A stretch of 64,000 nt of DNA, taken from positions 1 through 64,000 of the forward strand of contig JBJOKR010000002.1 of NCBI GenBank assembly GCA_046045995.1. Direction: 5' to 3'. The position numbers and the translations under genes are program-made. Below the pieces are notes generated by a model, which did no database searches, was not told the DNA's origin, and saw nothing but the letters and a program-made list of their open reading frames with translations. This DNA comes from Indioceanicola sp046045995. GTDB lineage: Bacteria > Pseudomonadota > Alphaproteobacteria > Azospirillales > Azospirillaceae. This document shows, piece by piece, positions 52,401 to 60,455 of the stretch (the stretch's first letter is position 1; each line of letters begins with the position of its first letter).

Positions 52401-52748
52401 CTCCGCCGATGCGCGTTCCTTGGCAGCGGCGGCCCGGCTCACCTCCTGACGGGCTTTCGCCAGCTGCTGCTGCAGCTTGTCGGTCGGGCCGGTCGCGGCA
52501 GCCATCTCCCTGGCCAGGGCCTGCACCTTGGCCTGTGCCGCGGCCAGGGCCCGGGTCTTGGCCATCGCCTCCTGCCCGACGGCCCGGAAACGGGTCAGCG
52601 CCTTGGACTGCGCCTCCAGCTTCTGGAGCCCGGCAGCAGCTTCGCCCAAGGGCTGCCGCAGGCCGCCGGCTGCGTTGCGGACAGCCTTGAGGGGACTGGT
52701 TGCCCGGTCCACGGCGCCCAAAAGTATCCGCAGCTTCAGGTCCGACAT
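49482..52748 (-). CDS. Tail tape measure protein (gpT)
   Basis: A 1088-residue protein starting MSDLKLRILLGAVDRATSPL after AGAAGG. Residues about 20-230 are Ala/Gln/Lys-rich coiled coil. The phage tail tape measure core follows (SSAGQMQILRNRVVNVGAAL), then hydrophobic segments from about 530 to 850. The Pro-rich tail near residue 880-990 has four copies of a 27-residue repeat. It sets tail length and fills the tube before DNA ejection. Confidence 0.92.
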   Translation of the reverse strand: MSDLKLRILLGAVDRATSPLKAVRNAAGGLRQPLGEAAAGLQKLEAQSKALTRFRAVGQEAMAKTRALAAAQAKVQALAREMAAATGPTDKLQQQLAKARQEVSRAAAAKERASAELRKMRGQLTAAGVKTGDLAGEQRRLKQEIAAATAAAERQAAAMKRAADMRAAGQANVARREELGGQVTEAAALALSLAAPIAAAVQLESAQVRLGTVIMATAKQGETAAQAHARAMVEAREAAIQFSRSGLASTNQVLDIQYALNSAGIEASVSAAAAGMVAKVATVTAGAPEAVGEVMATVFNNMGKQFAGTSEERMQRIADLLTKTQFQYQIRDFGQLGESMKTATPALIGNNIALEQGLALLGALNTAGIQGSEAGTALSATLAQLSKASKEFGFDLVRTADGQLDVTATMQAMSDAIGGFSGTMEQDLRDKLREVFGDEGIKAVMLLGQNIGGLATAQRDLANSSRGVVDNSYESFVASSAGQMQILRNRVVNVGAALGTILLPPLNILVSGLAAVADRAMWLSQTFPGLTTFAVTAAAGLIALKVAAVALGYGWTFAVGGALLLRHAQQLLTGAAIKARVATVAGTAATHAGTVATVAKTAALRGQALWQSTSTASIAAWTTATWASVKATLVAARAWVTAAGGGLLALPGRIAAATAALWASTASARANTMAMLVNARAALFSGAAWKAGAIGGLRLLGSGLMVLPRLFLLVGAAARAMSLALLTNPVGLIVAGIATAAILIFRYWQPLKAFFGGLWDGLTAGLAPLKTSLAPLAPIGAAIAGAFRWVGSVFSDLLTPVSMTGEELSGVAAAGMAVGQGIAWAVNLALTPLRLLLDLVGVVWSAFDGMMGQIGRVIGWVRESWNGVFGGEEGPPMPPPPVVTNDNPLPDPKTGAQKAEAGPLAPPPVVTNDDPLPDPKTGTQKAEAGPLAPPPVGTSDNPLPDPKTGAQKAEAGPLAPPPVVTNDNPLPDPKTGTQTGEARPLPTQTVLTRDKLLPPIGIETPSNTNAVSAPPLVVVQVPDPANSPAAAAAAQAADPVEHHSTYQITIHAAPGMTAQEIAREVTRQLDERERRAASAGRSAHYDRG
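49790..50113. repeat. Four 81-base tandem repeats in the tape measure gene
   Basis: TTCGGGTCCGGCAGCGG recurs at 49828, 49909, 49990 and 50071, exactly 81 bases apart, and the rest of each unit is nearly identical. Each codes for a 27-residue Pro-rich unit containing NPLPDPKTG and AEAGPLAPPP. The outermost units are slightly diverged. Confidence 0.9.
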
Positions 52749-52749
52749 C

Positions 52750-52950
52750 TCATTGCCTTCTGCGGGCGTTCCGTGCCGCCGCCTCCTCCGCCTCCAGCAC
52801 CTGCACGGCCAGGCCATAGGCCTCGCCGTAATGCTGTAGCGTCAAAGCGTCAAAATGCTTTGACGGAAAAGAGCCGGGGAAGCAGCGCATCAGCAGACCC
52901 CAGGCCTGCACCGCGTCGTCCGGCAGCGCGTGGGTCAGGCCGCGAAAAAA
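52750..52950 (-). CDS. gpE' extension, read by -1 frameshift from gpE
   Basis: In the -1 frame after the slippery site, translation continues RGLTHALPDDAVQAWGLLMR and about 45 further residues to a stop at 52750, one base before the tape measure ATG. It has no start codon of its own. The arrangement and position equal the E+E' tail protein of P2, whose fused product is an assembly chaperone. Confidence 0.8.
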   Translation of the reverse strand, partial: FFRGLTHALPDDAVQAWGLLMRCFPGSFPSKHFDALTLQHYGEAYGLAVQVLEAEEAAARNARRRQ

Positions 52951-53531
52951 CCCATCAGGCGCTGTCCCAGCCGGACCAGGTCCGCGCCGTCAAGCTGCCA
53001 GAGGGTACCATCGTCCAGCCGCTGGATCGTCAGCCGCTTGCCAACGGTGAGCAGGGTATCGACATCGCCGGTGATGAGGCCGTTGAGACCAATGCCGCGG
53101 AGGTGACCCGCCTGCGGCTCCATGAACTGCAGCTGCGTGACCAGGGTACCGGACAGCAGCACCGGCTTGTGCAGGGTCAGGGTATGGCGATCATCGGTAT
53201 CCTTGGCATCGTCCGGTCCCGTGACCATGCTGGCGATCTCCACGCCGAGGTTGGTCAGGTCGGCCAGGGCCAGTGCCTCCAGCTGGGTGCGGGTGACGTG
53301 CTGCTCACTCGCACGTTCCGCGACCGCCAGGAGGAAGTCGGTCTTGTAGTCCTCCAGGTCGGCCAGGCGCAGGCCCCGGAGGTCGCCGGCGACCGGTCGC
53401 CGCAGACGAAGCTCCTTCAGCTCCGTCTTGCCATAGGGGATCGGCTTGCTGAGGGTCACCGGCTTCGGCGCCGGCGGCACCCATGCCTGTTCCTTGGTGT
53501 CGCTTTCCGCGAGGGTCGTTTCCGTGGTCAT
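52935..53531 (-). CDS. gpE-like phage tail assembly protein
   Basis: A 198-residue protein. KPIPYGKTELKELRLRRPVA is the opening of the gpE/tail-assembly family. LTLHKPVLLSGTLVTQLQF is not typical of P2 E, so this is a longer relative. It binds the tape measure during tail assembly. The zero-frame product ends MGFFAA. Just before the stop, TTTTTTC at 52944-52950 (minus strand) allows -1 frameshifting into E'. Confidence 0.82.
   Translation of the reverse strand: MTTETTLAESDTKEQAWVPPAPKPVTLSKPIPYGKTELKELRLRRPVAGDLRGLRLADLEDYKTDFLLAVAERASEQHVTRTQLEALALADLTNLGVEIASMVTGPDDAKDTDDRHTLTLHKPVLLSGTLVTQLQFMEPQAGHLRGIGLNGLITGDVDTLLTVGKRLTIQRLDDGTLWQLDGADLVRLGQRLMGFFAA
52944..52950 (-). promoter_or_regulatory. 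Slippery heptamer TTTTTTC for -1 frameshift
   Basis: Read in the gpE frame as T-TTT-TTC, three codons before the gpE stop. Both tRNAs can re-pair one base back, giving the E' frame CGC-GGC-CTG. P2 uses the closely related TTTTTTG. The downstream sequence is GC-rich and could hold a stimulatory structure. Confidence 0.8.
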
Positions 53532-53560
53532 CGTCGGTCCTGCTGCTTTGAGGGTGTCGA

Positions 53561-54076
53561 TCAGCTGGTGGCGCCGATGGCGCGCAGAACCGCGGCGGAG
53601 CGGTCCACGCCACCCACGATTTCCCGGCCCGCGACCAGGTCGATCTCGACCAGAGCCTGTCCGTCGGAGGTATACTTGTAGTAGGTCAGCGGCATCTCGA
53701 TCTTCATCGCCGTCATGTCCCCGGCCTTGGCCGTACCCATGTCCACCTGCTTCCAGCGTCCGCGGGCCTGGATCTCGATCGCTTCCACCTGACCGTTCCC
53801 GTCATCGGCCCGGGCGGCGCCGAGGAAGCGGCAGTTCAGGGCCGAGGCGCTGAACACGCCCCACTGGGTCAGGACAGTCCGCTCGAACTGGGCCAGCGTG
53901 AAGGAGAGGCTCAGTGCCTCCATGCCGAGGTCGAGCATGGCCGGGCCCAGCATACCGCCGGCCCGGAACTCTTCCATCTTGCGGTCGAGTACGGGCAGGG
54001 TGATTTCGCTGGCCACACCGGCCATGGGGTTGCCCTCGATGATGACATTGAAGGCGTAGAGCTTGCGCGGAAGCAT
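53561..54076 (-). CDS. Major tail tube protein (gpFII)
   Basis: A 171-residue protein, MLPRKLYAFNVIIEGNPMAG, with ITLPVLDRKMEEFRAGGMLG and EIQARGRWKQVDMGTAKAGD and a final YKYTSDGQALVEIDLVAGR. These are the gpFII blocks in order. It polymerises as hexamer rings to form the inner tube of the contractile tail. Confidence 0.95.
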   Translation of the reverse strand: MLPRKLYAFNVIIEGNPMAGVASEITLPVLDRKMEEFRAGGMLGPAMLDLGMEALSLSFTLAQFERTVLTQWGVFSASALNCRFLGAARADDGNGQVEAIEIQARGRWKQVDMGTAKAGDMTAMKIEMPLTYYKYTSDGQALVEIDLVAGREIVGGVDRSAAVLRAIGATS

Positions 54077-54113
54077 GTGACCAGCTCCTTGACGTAAATC
54101 GGGGGTCAGATGA

Positions 54114-55283
54114 TCAGACGATCATCTGTTGGGCAAAGTCGGCGAAGTACTCATCGGTGATGCGCTGTTGCAGGATCAGATTTTCCAACGGGGGGACGGG
54201 GGTATAGGCGTAGTCGATCGTCAGCTTGCCCCCGCTGAGCTGGGTTGGCTGGTTCTTGGCGGGATCCAGCCAGCATTCTGCGCCGATCAGGTAGCCGGCG
54301 GTGACCATCTCCCGCAGCTTGGCGTTGACGGTGTCGACGATGTCACGGGCCAGCGTGGGGTGCAGCGGCTTGTCGATGGCCCACAGCATGCCGCCGGCGA
54401 TCGTGTCGGCGAGCACCTGGGCCGTCCGTGTCGCGCTTTCAAAGGCGAACAGAGGGTCGTCCGAACAGGTGCGCGAGCCCCAGAACCGATAGCCCGTAAC
54501 GTTGATCAGGGCGGTGACGTCGTTGGCGTTCAGGAAGCCGGCGTCGGTATCGGGCTGCTGGAGCTGCCAGTACACGTCCTTCGTCAGGCCCGTGACGCCT
54601 TGGACTGCCACATTCGACAGGGTCTTGTGCCAGCCCATCTCCGCATCGATCTTCGCCCGCAGCGCCATGGCGCGGGCGCTGGCATAGGCGGTGGCGGGGG
54701 CGCCGTCCGCCGCGTCCCACCGGGTGAAGTCGGGCCAGAGCAGCATAAGCTCCCGGGCACTGAAGCCGGCGCGGTACAGCACCGCCTCCTCCTTGGTCTC
54801 GCACCCGAAGCAGGAGGCGTAGACCATGGCCCGGGTCGCCTGGGCGATGGTGACCAGCTCCGCCGTCACATCGGCGTCATCCAGCCCCGGCGCGCCCAAG
54901 ATCCGGGGCGTGACCCCGAAGGCCGCCTGTGCAGCGGTCAGTGCCTGGACGCCGGTCTTCAGCCCGCTGGCCGTCGTAGTCCCGATGACGTTGGACTTCG
55001 TCTCCGCCGCAGTGGCGCCAGGCGCCACCCGGACAACGACGCAGAGGGCGTTGCCATGGTCCGCGATCGCGTCCAGCACGCCCGGCAGGGTGCCGGTTGT
55101 GCCCGCCTTGCCCAAGGCTGCCCGGACGTCGGTGATCAGCACCGGTCGGTCGAGGGGGAAGGTGGCGGGATCCGCGGCGGGACCGGTCGCCACGAACCCG
55201 ATGACGGCGGTGGAAATGGTCCGCAGGGGACGCGCACCCCCGGACACCTCCACCACCCGAACCCCATGATGGTAGTCGGTCAT
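54114..55283 (-). CDS. Tail sheath protein (gpFI)
   Basis: A 389-residue protein starting MTDYHHGVRVVEVSGGARPL, with TAVIGFVATGPAADPATFPL, GYRFWGSRTCSDDPLFAFES and IDYAYTPVPPLENLILQQRI; all are gpFI signatures. It forms the contractile sheath around the tube. Its start overlaps the stop of the fibre-assembly gene (ATGA). A 37-base gap separates it from the tube gene. Confidence 0.95.
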   Translation of the reverse strand: MTDYHHGVRVVEVSGGARPLRTISTAVIGFVATGPAADPATFPLDRPVLITDVRAALGKAGTTGTLPGVLDAIADHGNALCVVVRVAPGATAAETKSNVIGTTTASGLKTGVQALTAAQAAFGVTPRILGAPGLDDADVTAELVTIAQATRAMVYASCFGCETKEEAVLYRAGFSARELMLLWPDFTRWDAADGAPATAYASARAMALRAKIDAEMGWHKTLSNVAVQGVTGLTKDVYWQLQQPDTDAGFLNANDVTALINVTGYRFWGSRTCSDDPLFAFESATRTAQVLADTIAGGMLWAIDKPLHPTLARDIVDTVNAKLREMVTAGYLIGAECWLDPAKNQPTQLSGGKLTIDYAYTPVPPLENLILQQRITDEYFADFAQQMIV

Positions 55284-55834
55284 GCTCCAGCTCCTTCGTG
55301 ACCGGGCCAGCCGGTGTTGATGTTGTCGGTGTAGGCGGCCAGCGCGGCGGCGGGTGTCGGTGCCGCATCGATGGCGGCCGAGATCGCGCGCTCTCGCGCG
55401 AAGGCCGCGCGGACGTGCTGGCCGACGGCGACGCCGACCGCCAGCACCTGGGCGGCGGTCAGGGTGACCCAGCCCGTCGCGGCCTTGAACTCCACCGTCT
55501 GATCGGGTGAGAGCTGGGCCTGAAGGGCCGCCCCGGTGATGAGGGCCTGGCTTTCGCGGTCGGTCCGGACCACCGTTCCATCAGGCAGAGTGAGACCGCC
55601 CGTCTCCACCCGCCAGCGCCGGTCGGCCAGGGCGGCCTTGAGCTGTGCCTTGAAGGCAGGCACGTCGGCCGGTGCCACACCGTCACCGGCCGACACCCAC
55701 CCGGGCCGCACCCACGGCCGCCAGGGCGCCGGCACCGCCACCCAGCTCAGGGCCGGGTGGAACCGCCCCGCGGGGTCCAGCGTGGTGAGCTCCACCAGCG
55801 TTCCGTCGTCAGTCAGTCGTGCCCACATATCCAT
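55280..55834 (-). CDS. Tail fibre assembly-type protein (gpG position, DUF4376-like)
   Basis: A 184-residue protein between the tail fibre and sheath genes, the place of P2 gpG. DMWARLTDDGTLVELTTLDP is a fibre-assembly start. The C-terminal half (FKAATGWVTLTAAQVLAVGV, QHVRAAFARERAISAAIDAA) resembles DUF4376, common in such proteins. Probably a chaperone for folding or attaching the fibre encoded upstream. Confidence 0.75.
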   Translation of the reverse strand: MDMWARLTDDGTLVELTTLDPAGRFHPALSWVAVPAPWRPWVRPGWVSAGDGVAPADVPAFKAQLKAALADRRWRVETGGLTLPDGTVVRTDRESQALITGAALQAQLSPDQTVEFKAATGWVTLTAAQVLAVGVAVGQHVRAAFARERAISAAIDAAPTPAAALAAYTDNINTGWPGHEGAGA

Positions 55835-55840
55835 CCTCCG

Positions 55841-58027
55841 TCACCAGGTCAGCCGCACGAACCCATTACCCCCAGGGCGGGGTGAGCCAGGCTCTGTGTC
55901 GCTGTCGCCGCCTGCGCCGCCGCCATAGATGCTGCCGGGCCCGTATCGGTTGCCGCCGCGCCCAGCAGGGCCCCCACCGCCGGCACCACCGCTCTCATTG
56001 GCGACATCCGGACCGTCGTGTTCCAGACTGCGCCCGCGGCTCCCAGGCCCAATGGGGCCTCCGGCACCGCCACCGCCCGTACCGCCATCGCCGCCGCGCT
56101 CACGGACAGTGCCTCCGATGCCCTCGCCTCCGGGCGCCCAGAGCGACTGGTGGCTCGGTGACCGCCCCCCAGTCGCGGAAAGGTGAGCCCCTACGCTTGA
56201 GGTACCTCCCTGCCCCTCCAACACGCCGACCGTCCCAACTGGGGCGGGTCCCCCAACCGTGATCATCAAGACGCTTCCAGGCGTCACAGGGACGGTGCCG
56301 CGCACGTAACCGCCGCCGCCGGCACCGCGGGACAGACCAGAGACACTGCTGCCGCCGCCGCCAATGCACTCCGCCATGATTTGGGTGACACCCGCGGGCA
56401 CCACCCATTGGTGGAGACCCGGCAGACCCCATTCGGCCGTGCCGGACGGGGCGGCCACGGTGCGCGAAGCGACCTCGGGAGACCAGGCAGACCAGCCCGT
56501 CACCGCACCCCGATAGCGGGCCCGGAAGACGACGTCGACATTGGCCGGCAGCGCGCTGGCGATCGGCACGGTGTGGGACTGCACCGCCGCCAGATCGCCG
56601 CTATCGTAGTGGGGTGCGGCCCAACTGCCGCTGGCCAGGCGCACCTGGACCTGTGTCGCCTGGTGCGTGTCGGCCCCCCCGGTAACGCTGAAGGGCGACA
56701 GGGTGATGGTGGGGGTCAGGCTCACCGCCTGCGACCCCGCGGCCGGGGCGGTGATCGTCGGCGTGTTGACGAACTGGAACGTCGACCGGGTGGTGAAGCT
56801 GACGGCGGGCGACCATTCGGACGGGCCCAGCAGCCCGCCGATATGGCGGACACGCACCCAGTAGGTCGTGGCCGGCTGAAGCGTGCCGTCGGGCGGGCTG
56901 ACCTGGGTCAGGGCCGTCACCTGGCCGCTGTCCCAGACCGGCGCCGCGAAGGCCGCGCTGGTGGCGATCTGCCACTGGGAGCGGCTGTGGGCATCGGTGC
57001 CGCCGGACACGGCGAAGGCCGAGCTGGTGAGCGTCGGCACCGCGGCGACCCCGTTCTGTCCCTGCGTCGGGGAAAGGATGGAGGGGCGGACCACCTGCAC
57101 CGACCCTGTTTCGAACGTCACGGCCGGGGACCAGTCGGACCAAGCGCTGACCTGGCCCAGGGTCCCCTGGTAACGCACCTGCCAGCGGTAGGACGTGGCC
57201 GGGGCGAGCAGGCCCGGGGGCACGGCATATGACGTGCCGGGCGGGCGCTGGCCGCTGTCGTGGACAGTCGCGCCGTCCAGGTCGATGATCTGGAACTGTG
57301 AAGCCGAATGGACGTAGCCGTCAGCCGACCAGTAGCTGTTGCCGACCAATGTCGGCGCCATCAGAACCCCGGCCTCCCCAGGCCCGGGCGAGACGCCGAT
57401 AGGGCGGCGGACCGCGGCCGTAAGGCTGGCCACCACCGCGGCCACCTTTGCGTCCACGGCTCTCGCGACGACGGTCGCGTCGCCCGGCGAATAGGTGACC
57501 CCGCTTTCCTGGGCAAGGCGTTCGAGCTGAGCCCCCTGCTGGGCCACCCGCAGGACCTGCTCTGACAGCGGCTCGGACGCGACCTGCACCGTCACGGCAT
57601 CGGCCGGCATGTCGACCCAGCTCCACGCGAGCTGCAACGTCCATGCCCCGAGGGCGCCGCGGTAGCCCAACGACGTCACGGGGTCGGACCATACCACCAG
57701 CAACGTGCCGTCCTGGTCGAAGAAGCCGATCTCCGACAGGTGGAATTCGTCGGCCGGGTCGGTAGCCGCCGGAACCTCGGCGACCAGCAGCAGGCTGCCC
57801 GGCTGTGGGGACCCGCCCGACAGGACAGGGACGCGCAGGCGCTCGGCCTCCAACGTCGTCGCCTCCAACGCCGCCGCAGTGGGCGATTGGTCGGCCAGCC
57901 GCACCGCATAGCGGCCGGCGCCCAAGCCGACTGCCACGATCCGGGCTGACAAGCCCAGGCCATCCGCCGCGGTGATGGCATTCCGGCCGGCATCGGTGAG
58001 TACGGGGGACCAGGTCAGAGAGGTCAT
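55841..58027 (-). CDS. Tail fibre protein (gpH-like) with Gly-rich tip
   Basis: A 728-residue protein. The N-terminal 160 residues (LTWSPVLTDAGRNAITAADG, FHLSEIGFFDQDGTLLVVWS) are the P2 gpH baseplate-anchoring domain. Three or four fibronectin-III-like repeats follow at about 210-540, each with a TSYRWQVRY or WSPAVTF pattern. The last 170 residues are a Gly-rich domain with many GGGG runs, ending GGNGFVRLTW. Such polyglycine tips form receptor-binding adhesins in other phages. It determines host range. Confidence 0.85.
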   Translation of the reverse strand: MTSLTWSPVLTDAGRNAITAADGLGLSARIVAVGLGAGRYAVRLADQSPTAAALEATTLEAERLRVPVLSGGSPQPGSLLLVAEVPAATDPADEFHLSEIGFFDQDGTLLVVWSDPVTSLGYRGALGAWTLQLAWSWVDMPADAVTVQVASEPLSEQVLRVAQQGAQLERLAQESGVTYSPGDATVVARAVDAKVAAVVASLTAAVRRPIGVSPGPGEAGVLMAPTLVGNSYWSADGYVHSASQFQIIDLDGATVHDSGQRPPGTSYAVPPGLLAPATSYRWQVRYQGTLGQVSAWSDWSPAVTFETGSVQVVRPSILSPTQGQNGVAAVPTLTSSAFAVSGGTDAHSRSQWQIATSAAFAAPVWDSGQVTALTQVSPPDGTLQPATTYWVRVRHIGGLLGPSEWSPAVSFTTRSTFQFVNTPTITAPAAGSQAVSLTPTITLSPFSVTGGADTHQATQVQVRLASGSWAAPHYDSGDLAAVQSHTVPIASALPANVDVVFRARYRGAVTGWSAWSPEVASRTVAAPSGTAEWGLPGLHQWVVPAGVTQIMAECIGGGGSSVSGLSRGAGGGGYVRGTVPVTPGSVLMITVGGPAPVGTVGVLEGQGGTSSVGAHLSATGGRSPSHQSLWAPGGEGIGGTVRERGGDGGTGGGGAGGPIGPGSRGRSLEHDGPDVANESGGAGGGGPAGRGGNRYGPGSIYGGGAGGDSDTEPGSPRPGGNGFVRLTW

Positions 58028-59238
58028 GGCATGTTCCTCAGCCGCAGTACGACCAGCTCGGCCGCGTCATCGGGGTACGGAGGGTCGAAGGTGACGGTCC
58101 CGGCGCCCACGGCCGTCACCCGGTGCGATCTGGTCGCGATGATCAGCTGATCGCCGACCACGACATCGCCAGCGACGGGGCTGGCCACCGTATCGCCGGG
58201 GGTGAGTGTGACCACACCCAGTGTGACGATGGACGGGGGGCGGGGCCGACCGCCCAGGGGCGTCACCGTCCCGTCCGCCGCGATCGCCACCACTTGGCCG
58301 CCGCGGATCGTCAGCTCGACCTCCTGGCCGTCTCCGCCGCGCAGATAGATGCTTCTCACCGGCTCCTCCTGCATCGTCACGATCACCGTGTGACCGATCC
58401 CCATGGCGGCACCCACCACACCGGCCGCCGCCAGCCGGGCCCGTCCGGCCAGGGCGCCCCGGGGGGCGGTGCCGGGCACGGCGGCCAGGACACCGGCGGT
58501 CGCCCCGTCCATGGCCAGGGCGCGGCGGGACGTGACCGGACCCCGGGCGCTGCTGCCCTGGGCCTGCGCCCCGACCGTCGCCGTGCCCGCGGGCTGCACC
58601 AGTCGCGCACGCCCGCGCAGTGGACCGGCGGTGGCACTGGTCGGCCCGGCCGACCCGACACCGGACAGCGCGACCCGGGACGGCAGCCGCCGCCGCCCGG
58701 TCAGGGCGCCCGCGGCGGCACTGGTACCGGCGGCGGCGACGGCCAGGCCGGACCCGGTCCGGGCGCCGTAGCTTGCCGACAGGGTCAGCCCGGTCAGGTG
58801 CGACCGGGCGGGGGCGACGCGGGCCAGGGTGGCCAGCAGCCCGGCCTGGGCCGCCGCACTGGCCGGCCGGTGGACCGGCGGCGGCAGCACCTCTGCCCGC
58901 AGGGCGTAGGTGTGGGGCGCACCGCCGTGCTGCCACCACTCCACCACGTCACAGCGGAGTCCGTATGGGGCCAGGGCTGCGAGGACGGCGCCGCGCGTGC
59001 CCTTATGGGCGTGGGTGTACCAGGCGCTACGGAGGGCCTCCCGCTGCACCTGCTCGGGCCATGCCTCATCCCAGGCGTCCACGGACAGTGCCCAGGCCAG
59101 CCAGGGCAGGACCTGAGGCGGGCACCGGTCGGGCGACCACAGGTCACGGACTGGCACGTCCACATCGCTGAGCCGGCTGACCGTCAAGTCGAGCGCTTTC
59201 TCCAGCGACGTGGCGTTAGGCGGCAGGAGGCTGTTCAT
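58024..59238 (-). CDS. Tail/baseplate protein gpI with long C-terminal extension
   Basis: A 404-residue protein. Residues 1-180 (LLPPNATSLEKALDLTVSRL, PWLAWALSVDAWDEAWPEQV) are the gpI domain, whose usual length is about 180. The rest is an Ala/Gly/Arg-rich stretch (about 190-300) and a beta-rich C-terminus (VRSIYLRGGDGQEVELTIRG; DPPYPDDAAELVVLRLRN). The extension may anchor or link fibres. Stop overlaps the gpH start (ATGA). Confidence 0.85.
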   Translation of the reverse strand: MNSLLPPNATSLEKALDLTVSRLSDVDVPVRDLWSPDRCPPQVLPWLAWALSVDAWDEAWPEQVQREALRSAWYTHAHKGTRGAVLAALAPYGLRCDVVEWWQHGGAPHTYALRAEVLPPPVHRPASAAAQAGLLATLARVAPARSHLTGLTLSASYGARTGSGLAVAAAGTSAAAGALTGRRRLPSRVALSGVGSAGPTSATAGPLRGRARLVQPAGTATVGAQAQGSSARGPVTSRRALAMDGATAGVLAAVPGTAPRGALAGRARLAAAGVVGAAMGIGHTVIVTMQEEPVRSIYLRGGDGQEVELTIRGGQVVAIAADGTVTPLGGRPRPPSIVTLGVVTLTPGDTVASPVAGDVVVGDQLIIATRSHRVTAVGAGTVTFDPPYPDDAAELVVLRLRNMP

Positions 59239-59239
59239 G

Positions 59240-60112
59240 TCATGCCACCTCGACCAGGACGGAGGTGCACGACGGGTACTGTCCGGGCCCACACTCCACA
59301 GCGGCCGTCGGAGCGATCAGGTCCACCACCCGCACTCCCTCGACCCGCAGGGCCGCGTATAGCAGATCCTGGCCGACGCGCTCCCCCAGCCGGCGCTGAC
59401 GGGCCAGGGCGGTCGTCAGGCGGTCCATCGCAGCTTGGCGCACGACCGCTGCGTCGGGGCCGCTGTAGAGGGTAAGGCGGGCATGCACCTGGTAGGGTAC
59501 GGGCTCACCGGCCGATACCAGCACCTGGTCGGTCAGCGGCCGCACGGTATCGGCGCTGACAGCGGCCGTTACGGCGGCCAGCAGGTCCTGCGGGGCAGTC
59601 TGATCGGGCGACAGGATGTAGACCTGGACGACACCGGGAGACGGGCTGGTCACCTGCACATCGCTGACCCGCGGGTCGGCCCGACGCGCATGATGCACAT
59701 AGGCCCCGACAGGACCCGCTACGCTGAGCCCCTCCCACGCCCCTTGTGCCCGGGAGCGCAGGCGGTCATCGGATTCCATGACCACCGGGCGGGGAGGGAT
59801 TGCGTTCGGGTCGCCGGGATCGACCACTTGGCGGGACACGCCCACTAGGGCAGCGAGCCCGTCAAGGTCAGCCCCGCCCGCGAACGGCAGCATGACGGCC
59901 CGCGCGGCATCGTTCACCCGCTGGCGCACCAGCAGCTCCCGGTATGTCGACGACGTCAAGAGCTTGGCCGCCGGGTCGCTGTCCAGCAGGTTCGCAGCCG
60001 CCGGCCATAGGGCCGCCAGTTGCGCTTTCTGGTCAGCCAGGACCTGTTCTGCGTCCAGTGGCTCGATGACTTGCGGCGCCGGCAACAGGGAGAGGTCGAC
60101 AGCGCCGCTCAT
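59240..60112 (-). CDS. Baseplate assembly protein gpJ
   Basis: A 290-residue protein starting MSGAVDLSLLPAPQVIEPLD. LVRQRVNDAARAVMLPFAGG, GADLDGLAALVGVSRQVV and AYVHHARRADPRVSDVQVTS are gpJ blocks. It builds the baseplate wedge with gpI and gpW. The ATG overlaps the gpW stop by four bases; the gpI ATG follows its stop after one base. Confidence 0.93.
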   Translation of the reverse strand: MSGAVDLSLLPAPQVIEPLDAEQVLADQKAQLAALWPAAANLLDSDPAAKLLTSSTYRELLVRQRVNDAARAVMLPFAGGADLDGLAALVGVSRQVVDPGDPNAIPPRPVVMESDDRLRSRAQGAWEGLSVAGPVGAYVHHARRADPRVSDVQVTSPSPGVVQVYILSPDQTAPQDLLAAVTAAVSADTVRPLTDQVLVSAGEPVPYQVHARLTLYSGPDAAVVRQAAMDRLTTALARQRRLGERVGQDLLYAALRVEGVRVVDLIAPTAAVECGPGQYPSCTSVLVEVA

Positions 60113-60447
60113 GCCGCCCCCCACTGTACCTCAGCGGTCAACGTCCGGTCGCCGGAGGCGGTCACGAGGTCCACCGTCACCAGCGCCGTGCCGTCCGGCC
60201 GTGCGGCGACATCGGCCCGTAGGGGCCGCACCCGGGGTTCCCACCGTTCAAGGGCATCCACGACCGCGGCGACGGCTTGCAGGCGCGTGGTCGGGGTCGC
60301 CGGGGCGGCGACCAAGTCGAAGAGGCGGCAGCCATAGTCGCGGCGCAGCAGTCGGGATCCGACCGGCGTCGTGAGGATATCGCCGACTGACTGCCGTATA
60401 TGCGCGATTTCATCGGTCATTTCGCGCCCGGTGATGCGATCCATCAT
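60109..60447 (-). CDS. Baseplate protein gpW (gp25/lysozyme-like)
   Basis: A 112-residue protein, MMDRITGREMTDEIAHIRQS, then GDILTTPVGSRLLRRDYGCR, the hallmark of gpW/T4 gp25. It connects the baseplate wedge with the sheath. It lies between gpV and gpJ as in P2. Confidence 0.93.
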   Translation of the reverse strand: MMDRITGREMTDEIAHIRQSVGDILTTPVGSRLLRRDYGCRLFDLVAAPATPTTRLQAVAAVVDALERWEPRVRPLRADVAARPDGTALVTVDLVTASGDRTLTAEVQWGAA

Positions 60448-60455
60448 GCGGGCAC

